In this document: positions 7,565 through 15,922 of the stretch, one piece after another
Layout of the letters: every line of letters starts with the position of its first letter
How positions within the stretch are numbered: position 1 is the stretch's first letter
Source of the DNA: CAYRGG01 sp964423745
GTDB lineage: Bacteria > Pseudomonadota > Gammaproteobacteria > Competibacterales > Competibacteraceae
NCBI GenBank assembly: GCA_964423745.1
Contig: CAYRGG010000046.1
Coordinates: 1 to 35,906 of the forward strand
DNA: 35,906 nucleotides
Direction: 5' to 3'
Translations under genes and position numbers: made by a program
Notes under the pieces: model-generated
Database searches by the model: none
The model's input: the letters and a program-made list of their open reading frames with translations, nothing else
What the model was told of the DNA's origin: nothing

Positions 7565-8338
7565 ATGCCTCATCGCACCGAACGCATCGTTTTCAACGGT
7601 TCACAAGGTTTTGAGTTGGCTGCGCGTCTCGATTTACCCGCGGGTAAGCCCCGTGGTTATGGGCTTTTCGCCCATTGTTTCAGCTGCTCGAAAGATGTAT
7701 TGACAGCCGTGCGGATCAGTAAAGCACTTACCGAGCATGACATGGCCTTGTTACGCTTCGACTTTACGGGCTTGGGCAACAGTCAAGGCGATTTCGCCAA
7801 CACAAATTTTTCATCCAACCTAGAAGATTTGCGCCGCGCCGCCCAGTATTTACGCGAGCATTACCAAGCACCCCAGCTGCTTATCGGCCACAGCTTGGGC
7901 GGCGCAGCCGTGCTGGCGGTGGCGGCTGATATTCCTGACGTGCGTGGGGTAGCTACCCTTAATGCCCCCAGTGATCCAAGCCACATTAGTCATTTTTTTC
8001 AAGACAGCCTAAATGAGATCACAGCTCAAGGTGAAGCCGAGGTACTGCTGACGGGGCGCAAGTTCCGTATTCGGCGGCAATTTTTACAAGACTTAGCCGA
8101 ACAGCGCCTGCTGGACAAGGTTGCTAAATTGCGCCGTCCTTTGCTCATCATGCACTCACCGGTCGATTCAATCGTCAATATTCAACATGCGATGCATATT
8201 TTTAATGCGGCCAAACATCCCAAGAATTTTCTTGCTTTGGATGATGCCGACCATATGGTCTCACGGCCTCAAGATGCCGCTTTCGTAGCGGCTATACTGA
8301 GTGCTTGGGCGGGCCGTTATCTTGACGGTTTTAACTGA
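7565..8338 (+). CDS. Alpha/beta hydrolase, OsmC-associated type
   Basis: A 257-aa serine hydrolase. The nucleophile elbow GHSLGG holds Ser110, the likely acid is the Asp in HSPVDS (about 204) and the His is in DADHM (about 231). The sequence RFDFTGLGNSQGDFANTNF with FAHCFSCSKD is typical of the hydrolase half of bifunctional alpha/beta hydrolase-OsmC proteins. Those are normally about 400 aa with a C-terminal OsmC peroxide-reducing domain; here the protein stops right after the hydrolase (WAGRYLDGFN), so it is a stand-alone form or has lost OsmC. ATG 7565 is chosen because GGAG lies 8 bp upstream. A GTG at 7538 overlapping the previous stop is the alternative. Confidence 0.88.
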   Translation: MPHRTERIVFNGSQGFELAARLDLPAGKPRGYGLFAHCFSCSKDVLTAVRISKALTEHDMALLRFDFTGLGNSQGDFANTNFSSNLEDLRRAAQYLREHYQAPQLLIGHSLGGAAVLAVAADIPDVRGVATLNAPSDPSHISHFFQDSLNEITAQGEAEVLLTGRKFRIRRQFLQDLAEQRLLDKVAKLRRPLLIMHSPVDSIVNIQHAMHIFNAAKHPKNFLALDDADHMVSRPQDAAFVAAILSAWAGRYLDGFN

Positions 8339-8588
8339 CTTGCAGACCCTCTCCCTCAGCACGGTACGGTATCTTACCTGTTTATCCGACTAGTTTTGCT
8401 GTGGACAAACGCAACCTTTGACAAAAATCCAGCAATTTATAATAAACATTTTGATCGCCCTCAGCGTATGGTCTTTACCCGAAAGGAGCTGTATTCCACA
8501 CCTTTCCAGATTCTACCCCTATCCATCGCCACAAGGATTTTTGATGCACACCACACGTAATCCACACATACAGCATGGCACGTATGCT
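8339..8588. other. Gap without recognisable gene
   Basis: No coding sequence, strong hairpin or clear promoter is recognised between the hydrolase and the signal-peptide remnant. An in-frame extension of the remnant reaches back to 8418, but that part has no signal or family features. Confidence 0.4.
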
Positions 8589-9047
8589 ATGCGCCAACTC
8601 ATTCTGGGGTTGTGTTTGACGGCAATGCTAGTTGTGTCCTTTGCCATGTCTAATGCTTTCGCTGCAGGCGGGCGCATGTTGTTGCTTAAAGACACCCCCC
8701 ATAACTTCTCTTGCATTACCTAATGCTGAACCTGCTTTCAACATAGGGATCACCACGAAAGAAGACCAAAGCGAGACGCCATCACCGTCGTTAGGCGCCG
8801 GCTGCGATGTACCCATAGGTTCGGCCGCCCTTGGTGCTGATATTGAAGAAGCCTATTTCGGTCCTGAACCCAGCACCGTCAACCCGTCGTTGATTAGTTC
8901 AGTACTACTATTGACAGCGGGTGAAGTAGATACCGCTACCCGCACCCTGCCCCTGTACCGCGGCGAAATGGCCGACAGTGGTGAAAACGTCTGGATGGTT
9001 CAGTAGACGCCATCGTAAACTGCCCCATCGTATTTCGCTTCCTATAA
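8589..9047 (+). pseudogene. Secreted protein remnant with two frameshifts
   Basis: ATG 8589 opens a clear Sec signal peptide (MRQLILGLCLTAMLVVSFAM then AFA-AGG). The frame dies at 8723. A run of six C at 8695-8700 is one base too long: with five, translation passes into the next frame (ITSLALPNAEPAFNIG...) and continues with a sensible secreted-protein composition to about 8998. A second shift there leads to DAIVNCPIV and a stop at 9047. The product would be about 150 aa. The family is not recognised with confidence. It is either a true pseudogene, a phase-variable poly-C gene, or a homopolymer sequencing error at the first site. Confidence 0.55.
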
Positions 9048-9093
9048 TGACAGGACTCGTGTTGCTCATTCCAAAGGACGCCGTGCATAATCT
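9041..9093 (+). repeat. Diverged repeat, copy A
   Basis: This stretch aligns with 25021-25071 at roughly three quarters identity by eye over about 45 bases (shared blocks include GGACT, GCTC, TTCCA and GAGGACG/AAGGACG). Read on +, both encode P-I-x-T-G-L-x-L-L-[IV]-P-x-D-A-V. Read on -, both encode VLWNEQ with silent differences. It lies just after the secreted-protein remnant and could be a scrap of a gene present twice in this genome. Confidence 0.45.
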
Positions 9094-9190
9094 ACTCCCC
9101 AGCCGGCATGTCAACGGCATCCCAGGCCACCAACACCTCTTCCACGGGCTATGCAAGTCCTAATGATGGATAAGTCCTAAGTGATTGACA

Positions 9191-9219
9191 CGCCGCCGAG
9201 TAAACCAGGCGGCGCTTTT
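9191..9219 (+). terminator. Probable intrinsic terminator
   Basis: A perfect 7-bp G+C-rich stem (9191-9197/9208-9214) with a 10-nt loop is followed on + by CTTTT. It would end transcripts from the decayed secreted-protein gene. The T-run is short, so efficiency is uncertain. A second perfect 7-bp hairpin (9232-9238/9246-9252) follows but falls inside the minus-strand gene remnant. Confidence 0.5.
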
Positions 9220-9228
9220 AAAATCACC

Positions 9229-9437
9229 CTAGCGGTTGGTTTTGACAACCGCAGTGACAACATCCGTATAACCCCCCCAACCTATTGTGTTAGCCACGGC
9301 CTCTACCCCCAAAGCGTGAATCTTAGTCCAGGAATGGTCTAAAATGCTCACACCATCGGCAGCCTCATAAAACCTGAACCAGTGGCTTCAGCGATTTTGT
9401 AGGTTTGTTCTCCATCGGGTGATTTTACGATGAGCAC
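9229..9437 (-). pseudogene. Minus-strand gene remnant with frameshifts
   Basis: Reading leftwards from 9437, one frame gives VLIVKSPDGEQTYKIAEATGSGF. A one-base shift continues EAADGVSILDHSWTKIHALG and VEAVANTIGW, and after a further shift at a run of seven G on this strand it ends GGYTDVVTAVVKTNR with a stop at 9229. The joined product looks like a real protein C-terminus, although no family is recognised. A short frame from ATG 9494 could be its start but ends in TGA at once. Two breaks in about 200 bp argue for a pseudogene. The rest of 9048-9671 holds only hairpins, the GATA repeats and upstream sequence of the kinase. Confidence 0.5.
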
Positions 9438-9513
9438 TCATACTATGAGTTGATAGCGAGGGCACAACCCAATAGCCTTGCATGCATTTTTCATTTTTAG
9501 CGAATGTTGTCTT

Positions 9514-9547
9514 TATCTATCTCTAGATGAATAGATAGATAGATAGT
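9514..9547. repeat. GATA tetranucleotide repeats with inverted arm
   Basis: About four tandem copies of ATAG (9531-9546) are preceded by the inverse TATCTATCT, so the two can pair as a hairpin of about 9 bp. It lies 125 bp upstream of the kinase gene. A shorter copy (TAGATAGATAG) occurs near 24250 upstream of the PAS kinase. Four copies is few for a contingency locus. Confidence 0.5.
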
Positions 9548-9671
9548 TTAAGACGTTAAGCTAATTATTTTAGACGGACAGACATTGTAGACAGCAATAT
9601 ACCGTTGACAATAACAAAGCACAATTAAATCGATCAACCCTCTGAGAAGGCGTGCGCCAAAAAATTAAACC

Positions 9672-11443
9672 ATGGTAAACGACGCTCATGGCTCTACCCA
9701 AACTTCCCTGGCCAGCGAAGCACGGCTCAACGCACTGTTGCGAGGCACCAGCGAAGCGGCTCAAGCGCTACTGGCCAACGACGACTTCGACGCCGCTATG
9801 CAAGCGGCCCTGGCTGCCTTGGGTCTGGCGTTGGGGTTTAGCGGGCGCGTGTATATTATGAAAGATATTGGGTTGCCTACCGACAAGGAGATCATTTACG
9901 ACTGCCTCTACGAGTGGACCAGTCCCGGTGTAGTGCGCTGTATGGGGATACCGAATCGCTTTCCCTTTAAACTAAAGGGCTTTCTCGACTGGCCGGAAAA
10001 GCTTTGGGCTGGCAACAGTGTCTGGGCACTGGCCCATGAGCTGGGCGCACCGGCCCGAATGCTGCAAAAGATGGATCAAGCGCTGTCCTTGGCGGCAGTA
10101 CCCATTATGCTCGAGGGCCGGCACTGGGGCGTGATTGGCTTTGACGATTGCGCCGAAGAGCGAATCTGGAGCGAAGCGGAAATAACCCTTTTGGGAACTG
10201 CAGCCGCTATTGTCGCCGCTGCTATCCAACGACGCACCAGTCAGCAACAGCTACTGGCAGCGGAAGCCGCACGGTCTCAGGAATTGGCTAAAGCCAACGA
10301 GGTCCTGCAACACACCCTGGCGCAGTTGGCCCGGTCGGCGGATTTAAATGCCTTTTTAGAACTGGTGCTCATGGAGTGTGCTCGTCAGAGCGGCGCTACG
10401 AGTAATGCGCTGTTTCTCTATGATGACGCCCATAATACGTTGCGCATGACTTTGTTTGTAAAAGACGATCAGCTGGTGGATATCGCCACCGATGAACGCA
10501 TGACCCTTTGGCGTACGCCGCTGCCAGCGGATATCACCGACGCTTGGAAAAAGATCCGTGGTGACGAACGTTTGTTCGCCATGTCTGTGTCCCAACCCCA
10601 TCCTATGGCTTGGCCGTTTTCCATTGCTTGGCACCAGCAGATGGGACACCGCTCGGTGATCTGCGTGCCGCTGATGTTGGGGGAACAAGCCATTGGTTTT
10701 ATGGGACTGTGTTTTGCCACCCAGGCGGGTCTCGATAAGGTTAAACAGGAACTGGCCCGCGCCTTGGCGTATCAAACCACCCTCGCCATAGAACTGTCAC
10801 GTTTATCCGATGAGACCCGCCGCAGCGCCATCATCCAGGAGCGCAATCGCCTCGCCCGGGAGGTTCATGACACCCTCGCCCAAGGTTTCACCGGGATTTT
10901 AGTACAAATGGAAGCTGCCGAAGCGTTGGTGGCCCATGACCAGGAAAAAAGCCGCCGCCACCTAAAACAGGCCCGCGCACTTGCCCGAACCAGTCTGCTG
11001 GAGGCGCGTCGCACCATGTGGGCCATCCGCCCATTGGACACTGACGAAGGCAACCTAGTGGACGCCCTTGAACAGCTAGCTTCTCGATTGTGCCGGGATA
11101 GCCTTACCTACCGTATTGTGTGCACGGGTGAGGCATTGGTATTGCCTGCCGAAACCCACTACGAAGTGCTGCGCATTGCCCAGGAAGCCATGATTAATGT
11201 CTCGTCAAACATGCCCAGGCTAAGACCCTCTCCCTTGAGCTTGAATTTACCAGCGCCCAACTTCGCCTGGCTATCCAAGATGACGGCTGTGGCATGGATA
11301 TGGACCAGCAACTACGCTACAGTCCAGGCTTGGGACTCCTGGCTTTGCAGGAACGCGCTGAGCGCATCGGGGCTATCTTCACTATCGACACTCAACCTCG
11401 CCGGGGCACTTGCCTGCGTATCGCCTTGCCAATTCAACGATAA
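9672..11443 (+). pseudogene. GAF-GAF NarX-type histidine kinase, frameshifted
   Basis: Two GAF-like sensor domains (about residues 20-180 and 205-365) are followed by a HisKA_3 dimerisation/phosphoacceptor helix with REVHDTLAQGFTG (His near residue 397), then the HATPase. No membrane helix is seen, so it is a soluble sensor. At about 11200 the frame slips: one base seems to be missing after INV, because the next frame reads LVKHAQAKTLSLELEFTSAQ then DDGCGMD and GLGLLALQERAERIG, the normal N and G boxes, ending at TAA 11443. As written, translation runs to 11480 in nonsense with no ATP-binding lid, so the kinase would be inactive. The likely partner is the NarL-type regulator at 12923. Sequencing error and mutation are both possible. 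Confidence 0.9.
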
Positions 11444-11503
11444 ACCTACTCACCAGACCAGGCTTAGCAAACCCCTATAGAAGCCATGACAATAGCACCT
11501 ATT

Positions 11504-11896
11504 TCATTTCCACGGATCGCGATGTTTACGCACTTCTCCAGGGCTTTTGTGAAAAAAATGCTTAAACGCTTTACTAAAAGTAATTTCCGAGGAATAACCT
11601 ACATCGGCAGCAATGGCGCTTAAGGTGCAGTCCGGGTTACTTAAGAGATCCAAGGCCTTTTGCATACGCCAACGGGTCAAGTAAGTCATTGGCACGCCAA
11701 CCAACCGGCGAAAGCGATGGGCAAAGACAGAACGCGATAAACCCACGATTCGAGCAAGTTTTTCAATAGTCCACTCCGTAGCTGGCCGATGGTGGATAAG
11801 TTTCAGGGCTGCGCTTATACAGGGATCATACAAAGCCGCTAAGAAGCCATTGGGTTCTTGCTGGGATTCCTGATAATCACGTAAGGTATGGAAGCG
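11504..11896 (-). pseudogene. Truncated AraC-family regulator
   Basis: Only the C-terminal part of a Cupin_6-type AraC activator remains: a linker ending LAALYDPCISAALKLIHHRP, then the double HTH with WTIEKLARIVGLSRSVFAHRF and the second helix pair CTLSAIAADVGYSSE..FSKAFKHFF. The frame is closed upstream by TAG at 11897-11899, and the roughly 180-residue sensor domain is absent. A TTG at 11833 could start a short DNA-binding protein, but no good ribosome site is seen. It lies opposite to and between the kinase and its probable response regulator, so it may have arrived with the DUF29 gene. Confidence 0.85.
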
Positions 11897-11974
11897 CTAG
11901 CGGCAGGTTTGGAGGGAGCTTGACTATGACGATACTACTTAAACATTCTAATTAGACCGCGCTAAGCTATTCTT

Positions 11975-12409
11975 TTATTGTTCTGGTAACCAATCTTCAC
12001 TAAGACAGTCATCCAGAGAAAAAGGGCATACTTCAGGAAATACCGAAAGGGGTAAGCGTGTTTGTTTTGCAGCACTCACACGCGCTTTTTGATAGCTTTT
12101 TTCAAGCTGCATTAAAGGATACGTTTTTAAGCTAGGACTATCCTGGATGGCCAACTCGATCTGCAATCTCGCATCAGTTATAGAATCAAGCCAACTGTCT
12201 GAACGCCGCTCTGGTTGATACTGCCATTTGAGCAGGTGGAGTAAGAGGCGAGTTAGTTGACTGGCAATACCTCTTTTTTCGGTTTTGCCCAAATCTTCAA
12301 CCTCTTCAACCAAATGGACTAAATCAACCTCTTGCCAACGCTCCTCACGCAGGAGCTTGGCTGTTTGTTGGGCCCATGTACTAAAATCGGTTGTATAGGC
12401 TTCAATCAA
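11975..12409 (-). CDS. DUF29 family protein
   Basis: A 144-aa protein of the DUF29 family, which is common in cyanobacteria and proteobacteria, often in several copies and in mobile regions. Its function is unknown. The family pattern is clear: YTTDFSTWAQQTAKLLREERWQEVDLVHLVEEVEDLGK at the start, the conserved LLLHLLKWQYQPERRSDSW, and the C-terminal FPEVCPFSLDDCL. The start is TTG 12409 with GAGGA about 8 bp upstream. Full length for the family. It sits with the AraC fragment on the strand opposite to the two-component genes. Confidence 0.88.
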   Translation of the reverse strand: MIEAYTTDFSTWAQQTAKLLREERWQEVDLVHLVEEVEDLGKTEKRGIASQLTRLLLHLLKWQYQPERRSDSWLDSITDARLQIELAIQDSPSLKTYPLMQLEKSYQKARVSAAKQTRLPLSVFPEVCPFSLDDCLSEDWLPEQ

Positions 12410-12705
12410 GGCTGTTTTCCTCGGTAAACCGTCATGCTGAAACCAATTTTGCTAATTAGACACAAAATTTACGCCACTCTTTTCAGCGGACGACGTAAAT
12501 ACGTCTCTCGCGGTAGGCTTGACGACAGCTGTCCCTAAGTCCCTAGACCGCTGACACCTTTTTCATTAGCCTTGCCAAGTCCTTTTTGCGTAAGTCCAGA
12601 GATAATAACAAATCTTAGTTTTCTATTATAGTAGAGTAGGGTAATGGTGGGACGCATATTGTTGCGTTGATTTTCCATTTCTTGTGATTTTTTGAGGGAT
12701 AAGGC

Positions 12706-12873
12706 ATGGATAGGGCAAAGCAGATACTGGTTTCTTTTGTCACAGAGCAAGCATTTACAAAACAAGCGCAGGTTATGGCAAGATCCTTACTAATAAAGAC
12801 GATAATTTATGTTGATAATTGTAATTGCCATCAAGCATTCACAAAGCAATTGGTTCTAAAACAGAACTATTAG
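12706..12873 (+). CDS. Hypothetical small ORF, 55 aa
   Basis: ATG 12706 has a good ribosome site (GAGGG, 7 bp spacing) and opens a 55-codon frame ending TAG 12873, 50 bp before the response regulator. The product has a Gln/Lys-rich N-terminus, a central hydrophobic stretch (LLIKTIIYV) and two Cys. No family is recognised. It may be a leader or chance. The rest of 12410-12922 is AT-rich and shows no gene; a minus-strand frame at 12535-12765 has no ribosome site or protein-like features. Confidence 0.3.
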   Translation: MDRAKQILVSFVTEQAFTKQAQVMARSLLIKTIIYVDNCNCHQAFTKQLVLKQNY

Positions 12874-12922
12874 GGACGACAAAGCCCTCAGTCACATGTC
12901 ATGAACACACCTATACAGCAAT

Positions 12923-13576
12923 ATGCAAAAGGCGATTGTGGCGAGTAGCAACCAGCCACCTAACATTAGCGTGATGCTTGCCGAAGACCACACCATCCTT
13001 CGCGATGGCCTCAAAACCATTATCGATGTGCAGTTCAGCATGCAAGTGGTGGCCGAAGCTGAAGACGGTGAGGAGGCGGTCGAGCTGTATCGTACTCATC
13101 AACCGGATGTGCTGCTGCTGGACCTGCAGCTGCCAAAACGCGACGGTTGTGAGGTCATCCATATAATTCGCAAGGAAGATCCTAACGCCCGTATCCTGGT
13201 GCTGACTACCTTTGATGGCGATGATGATATCTACCGCAGCCTGCGGGCTGGCGCCCTAGGGTATTTGCTCAAGGACGTCACCCGTCAACAACTGATCGAG
13301 GCCATTGAAAGGGTTTACCACCGCGAGCGGGTGCTACCACCTTCTCTTGCAGCTAAGATTGCAGCACGCATCGGCGAGGTGGAACTGACGCCCCGGGAGA
13401 CAGAAATTTTACAGTTGATCGCTGACGGTCAGAGCAACAAAACCATCGCCGATAACCTACACCGCTCGGAAGGCACCGTGAAAAGCCATGTGGTCAGTAT
13501 TCTCCGCAAACTTGGCGCTAATGGCCGCACCGAAGCCATCAACATTGCCCGTAAACGTGGGCTACTGCGCCGTTGA
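12923..13576 (+). CDS. NarL/LuxR-family response regulator
   Basis: A 217-aa two-component regulator. The receiver domain (about residues 15-130) has the acidic pocket AEDH, phosphoacceptor Asp67 in LLLDLQL, and the Lys in YLLKDV. The LuxR-type HTH (about 150-215) reads LTPRETEILQLIADGQSNKTIADNLHRSEGTVKSHV. The start is ATG 12923; the ribosome site is poor and a start at the later VMLAEDH methionine is possible. The likely partner is the GAF-GAF HisKA_3 kinase ending at 11443 on the same strand. About 1.5 kb with opposite-strand genes separates them, so an ancestral operon seems to have been interrupted. A strong terminator follows at 13627. Confidence 0.93.
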   Translation: MQKAIVASSNQPPNISVMLAEDHTILRDGLKTIIDVQFSMQVVAEAEDGEEAVELYRTHQPDVLLLDLQLPKRDGCEVIHIIRKEDPNARILVLTTFDGDDDIYRSLRAGALGYLLKDVTRQQLIEAIERVYHRERVLPPSLAAKIAARIGEVELTPRETEILQLIADGQSNKTIADNLHRSEGTVKSHVVSILRKLGANGRTEAINIARKRGLLRR

Positions 13577-13626
13577 CATAGTGGGAATATAGAGGAAATC
13601 CTCAAACTCGTTGCAAGCAAGAATCT

Positions 13627-13651
13627 ACTCTATCCAATGATAGAGTTTTTT
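13627..13651 (+). terminator. Intrinsic terminator after response regulator
   Basis: A perfect 8-bp stem, ACTCTATC/GATAGAGT, with loop CAAT is followed by a six-T run, 50 bp after the regulator stop. The remainder of 13577-13911 contains only a small CCGAT/ATCGG hairpin near 13692 and no recognisable gene. Confidence 0.85.
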
Positions 13652-13911
13652 ACCCACCTTTTTGCCTTAATACACCTCTCCCCAAAGCTTGCCGATAAAA
13701 TCGGTAGATTGCTCGATTGGCTACAGCTTGCTAAGCAGCCATTATATTTCAAATATGCACTCCTCCCTACAAGACCATCCTAGAATTAGCAGCGACTGCC
13801 TACCAATTTATGAAAATTCGCGAGACCAAGACAACTAGGATGCTTTATTGAGAGTTTATATTCCCTATTCCATTCGTAAATAAATCTTCATGGCAAAAGA
13901 GGTTAATAGAG

Positions 13912-14892
13912 ATGCTTCAGGCGGCAGCGAGTTCCTTCAAGAGGGAAGAAAATGCTAACAGGACGGCTATCAATAAAGACATGGCTCGTTTCCAAATCCG
14001 CTTGGAGAACGCTTTAGTGCCTGCACCGATTGGTAAACGACATATGCTCGAAGGCATCATTGTCGATCTCAATCCACCGGGAGATTATGAATGGTTTATC
14101 GACACCCCACGCCATATGCTGGCTGTGAGTCTCGCCGGTGGTCAGGCCCAGGTACGACTTGATGGCACCCCCTCGCGAGCCGTGACAGTGCCCCCTGGCG
14201 GCTTCGATCTGCTGCCTGGCCATACGCCTACCCATGCTTTCGCCCAAACTAAGTCGGGTTACCTGGGGCTGATTATTGAGCCCGCTTATTTAAATCGCAT
14301 AGCCCATGAAACCACCGCAGGTCATGCCATCGAGCTGCAGCCACGATTGGGTGCTTTTGATCCAACCCTGGCGCAGTTGGGTCAATTAACCGCAGATTGT
14401 TTAGCCACTGATCAAGGGGACAACTTGCTGTATCTGAAATCCCTGGTGATGGTCTGGCTGGTGCACCTGATTGCTACCCACTCCAACCCTATCCAGCAAC
14501 GCCGGCAACCCAGTTGCAACGGCCATCCCCGCGATATTCAACGAGCACTGGATTATATTCACAGCCATTTGGATAGCAACTTGTCGTTGGTAGACATCGC
14601 CAGCGCCGCTAATAAAAGCCCCTACCATTTTGCTCGCCTGTTTCGGGCTACCATGCAGGTTACGCCCCACCGTTATGTTACCCTCTGTCGTCTCAACCGC
14701 GCCCAGGCGCTACTCACCAAGAGCCACTTACCTTTGAACCAAATTGCCATGGAAACTGGTTTTTGTAACCAAAGCCATATGACACATTTGTTTCGCAAAT
14801 ATTTGGGTCTGACGCCTGGACAAGCTCGCCGTCGACCGCAAGGTCAACCCTATTTAGCCACCAATCCAGCAAAGTTCTCGTCCGCCGATTGA
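13912..14892 (+). CDS. AraC-family transcriptional regulator
   Basis: A 326-aa activator. Residues about 25-200 form a cupin-like sensor domain with no close ligand-type match. The C-terminal AraC domain (about 215-315) has two HTH units: LSLVDIASAANKSPYHFARLF, then LPLNQIAMETGFCNQSHMTHLFRKYLGLTPGQARR. The ATG at 13912 has AGAGG 12 bp upstream, which is acceptable. The gene is convergent with the YHS-domain gene and their coding ends overlap by 43 bp, so each is antisense to the other there. Ligand and targets are unknown. Confidence 0.9.
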   Translation: MLQAAASSFKREENANRTAINKDMARFQIRLENALVPAPIGKRHMLEGIIVDLNPPGDYEWFIDTPRHMLAVSLAGGQAQVRLDGTPSRAVTVPPGGFDLLPGHTPTHAFAQTKSGYLGLIIEPAYLNRIAHETTAGHAIELQPRLGAFDPTLAQLGQLTADCLATDQGDNLLYLKSLVMVWLVHLIATHSNPIQQRRQPSCNGHPRDIQRALDYIHSHLDSNLSLVDIASAANKSPYHFARLFRATMQVTPHRYVTLCRLNRAQALLTKSHLPLNQIAMETGFCNQSHMTHLFRKYLGLTPGQARRRPQGQPYLATNPAKFSSAD

Positions 14893-15329
14893 ATAAAACC
14901 GGGGATATCCGCCTCCCAGAGTGACTGTACATCGTCGTCGTAGTTCAGGTATAGCTTGTCATCGAGGATGGACCAGTTTTCAGGCTCGATTTTTACCAGG
15001 TAGTCCTGTGCTACCCCATAGGCACAATACCCGCCATACTGGGGCGCATAGCGTTCTGGGTTTTCCTCGAACAAGTTGAGGTTTTCTCGTGAGGCAAACT
15101 TCCACCTAGCGCCCCGCCACTGGGTGGTGAATTCATCCGAACCTTCAACGGGGGCGGCCTGGGTGAAGTAAGCCACCGGATCATAGCCCCGAATAGCCAC
15201 TCCCGAGGGTTTGTAGCCCCATAATCCCGAGCGTTCCAAGGTATTGATGGGTTCTGCCGCCATCGCGGTCGTAAGAAAAAGCATGACCCCTAATAGCGTT
15301 GCTGTCATAAATGACATAACTTTGCCCAT
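14850..15329 (-). CDS. Secreted YHS-domain protein
   Basis: A 159-aa protein with a Sec signal peptide (residues 1-24, cleaved after TAMA) and a periplasmic YHS domain. The family core is clear: AIRGYDPVAYF, WRGARWKFASRENLNLFEENPERYAPQYGGYCAYGVA. YHS domains are linked to metal binding and redox roles. The single Cys in GGYC is the usual family position. The ATG at 15329 has GGAGA upstream. The 3' end overlaps the convergent AraC gene by 43 bp. The 220 bp upstream (15330-15550) holds a TTGACA at about 15460 but no convincing -10. Confidence 0.88.
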   Translation of the reverse strand: MGKVMSFMTATLLGVMLFLTTAMAAEPINTLERSGLWGYKPSGVAIRGYDPVAYFTQAAPVEGSDEFTTQWRGARWKFASRENLNLFEENPERYAPQYGGYCAYGVAQDYLVKIEPENWSILDDKLYLNYDDDVQSLWEADIPGFIQSADENFAGLVAK

Positions 15330-15550
15330 AAACTAAGTCTCCAAAGTACTTTGTTGTGACAGTTTAAGAATTGAATGGGGATTATACGCAGTGCTTAAAG
15401 GTATCGATGCAGTACACACGCGAGACTTTCTCGGTAATACGCCCTTATTAGCGCAAAAATTGACAATAAAAGCGCAAGTAGACAATAGATTGTTAACTCA
15501 TGCTAAGGGAACATAAAGTCATATCGAAAGCAAAAGACAATCCAAAGCCC

Positions 15551-15880
15551 ATGAGTCAATGTATGAAAAAATTACTTTCTCTGGTCGGTCCACTCGCCGT
15601 TGCTGGGGTGTTGTTTAGCACCGGAGCCTCAGTGGCAAGTTTTACCCTATTGTCGCAGTTTCGTGCCCTTGCCTAAGACTTCGCCTTGGTGCAAGTCGCT
15701 GAAATTGCCTGCCCCGCCAAAACACCAGATCCTAAAAGTTGTTACGTGGTAGCAACTCGGCATGGCTCCAAACAACCCAGGTATATAGTGAGCCGTAATC
15801 AGTCATTGCATCCAGATCAATGGCGTGACCTGGCAAATTGGTCGCCAGAATCGGTCAATCACCCACCTCCACGACCTTGA
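15551..15880 (+). pseudogene. Small secreted protein with in-frame stop
   Basis: A single reading frame runs from ATG 15551 to TGA 15880 and is broken only by TAA at 15674-15676. Before it is a signal peptide (MKKLLSLVGPLAVAGVLFS, from the second Met at 15563). After it come about 67 residues with two Cys (AEIACPA, KSCYVVA), a basic Arg/Lys/His stretch and a Pro-rich end. Keeping one frame across the stop suggests a recent nonsense mutation rather than two genes. No family is recognised. Mature length would be about 85 aa. Stop-codon readthrough is unlikely but not excluded. Confidence 0.5.
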
Positions 15881-15894
15881 TGCTTCCTTCCCAC

Positions 15895-15922
15895 AAAAAA
15901 AAACCGGGACAAATTGCCCCGG
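15895..15922 (-). terminator. Strong intrinsic terminator, minus strand
   Basis: On the minus strand a G+C stem (CCGGGG paired with TCCCGG, one G-U, plus an inner C-G) closed by an AATTT loop is followed directly by nine T (15903-15895). This is a canonical terminator for leftward transcription. The chemoreceptor stop is over 200 bp upstream, so the terminator fits better as the 3' end of the short transcript proposed from the sigma-54 site. Confidence 0.8.

Noticed and set aside
9531..9546. GATA repeat as a phase-variation tract
   Set aside because: Only about four copies, outside any coding frame and 125 bp from the kinase start.
12535..12765. Minus-strand 76-aa frame
   Set aside because: No ribosome site, no domain and no protein-like pattern. 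The + strand ORF at 12706 in the same DNA has a better start.
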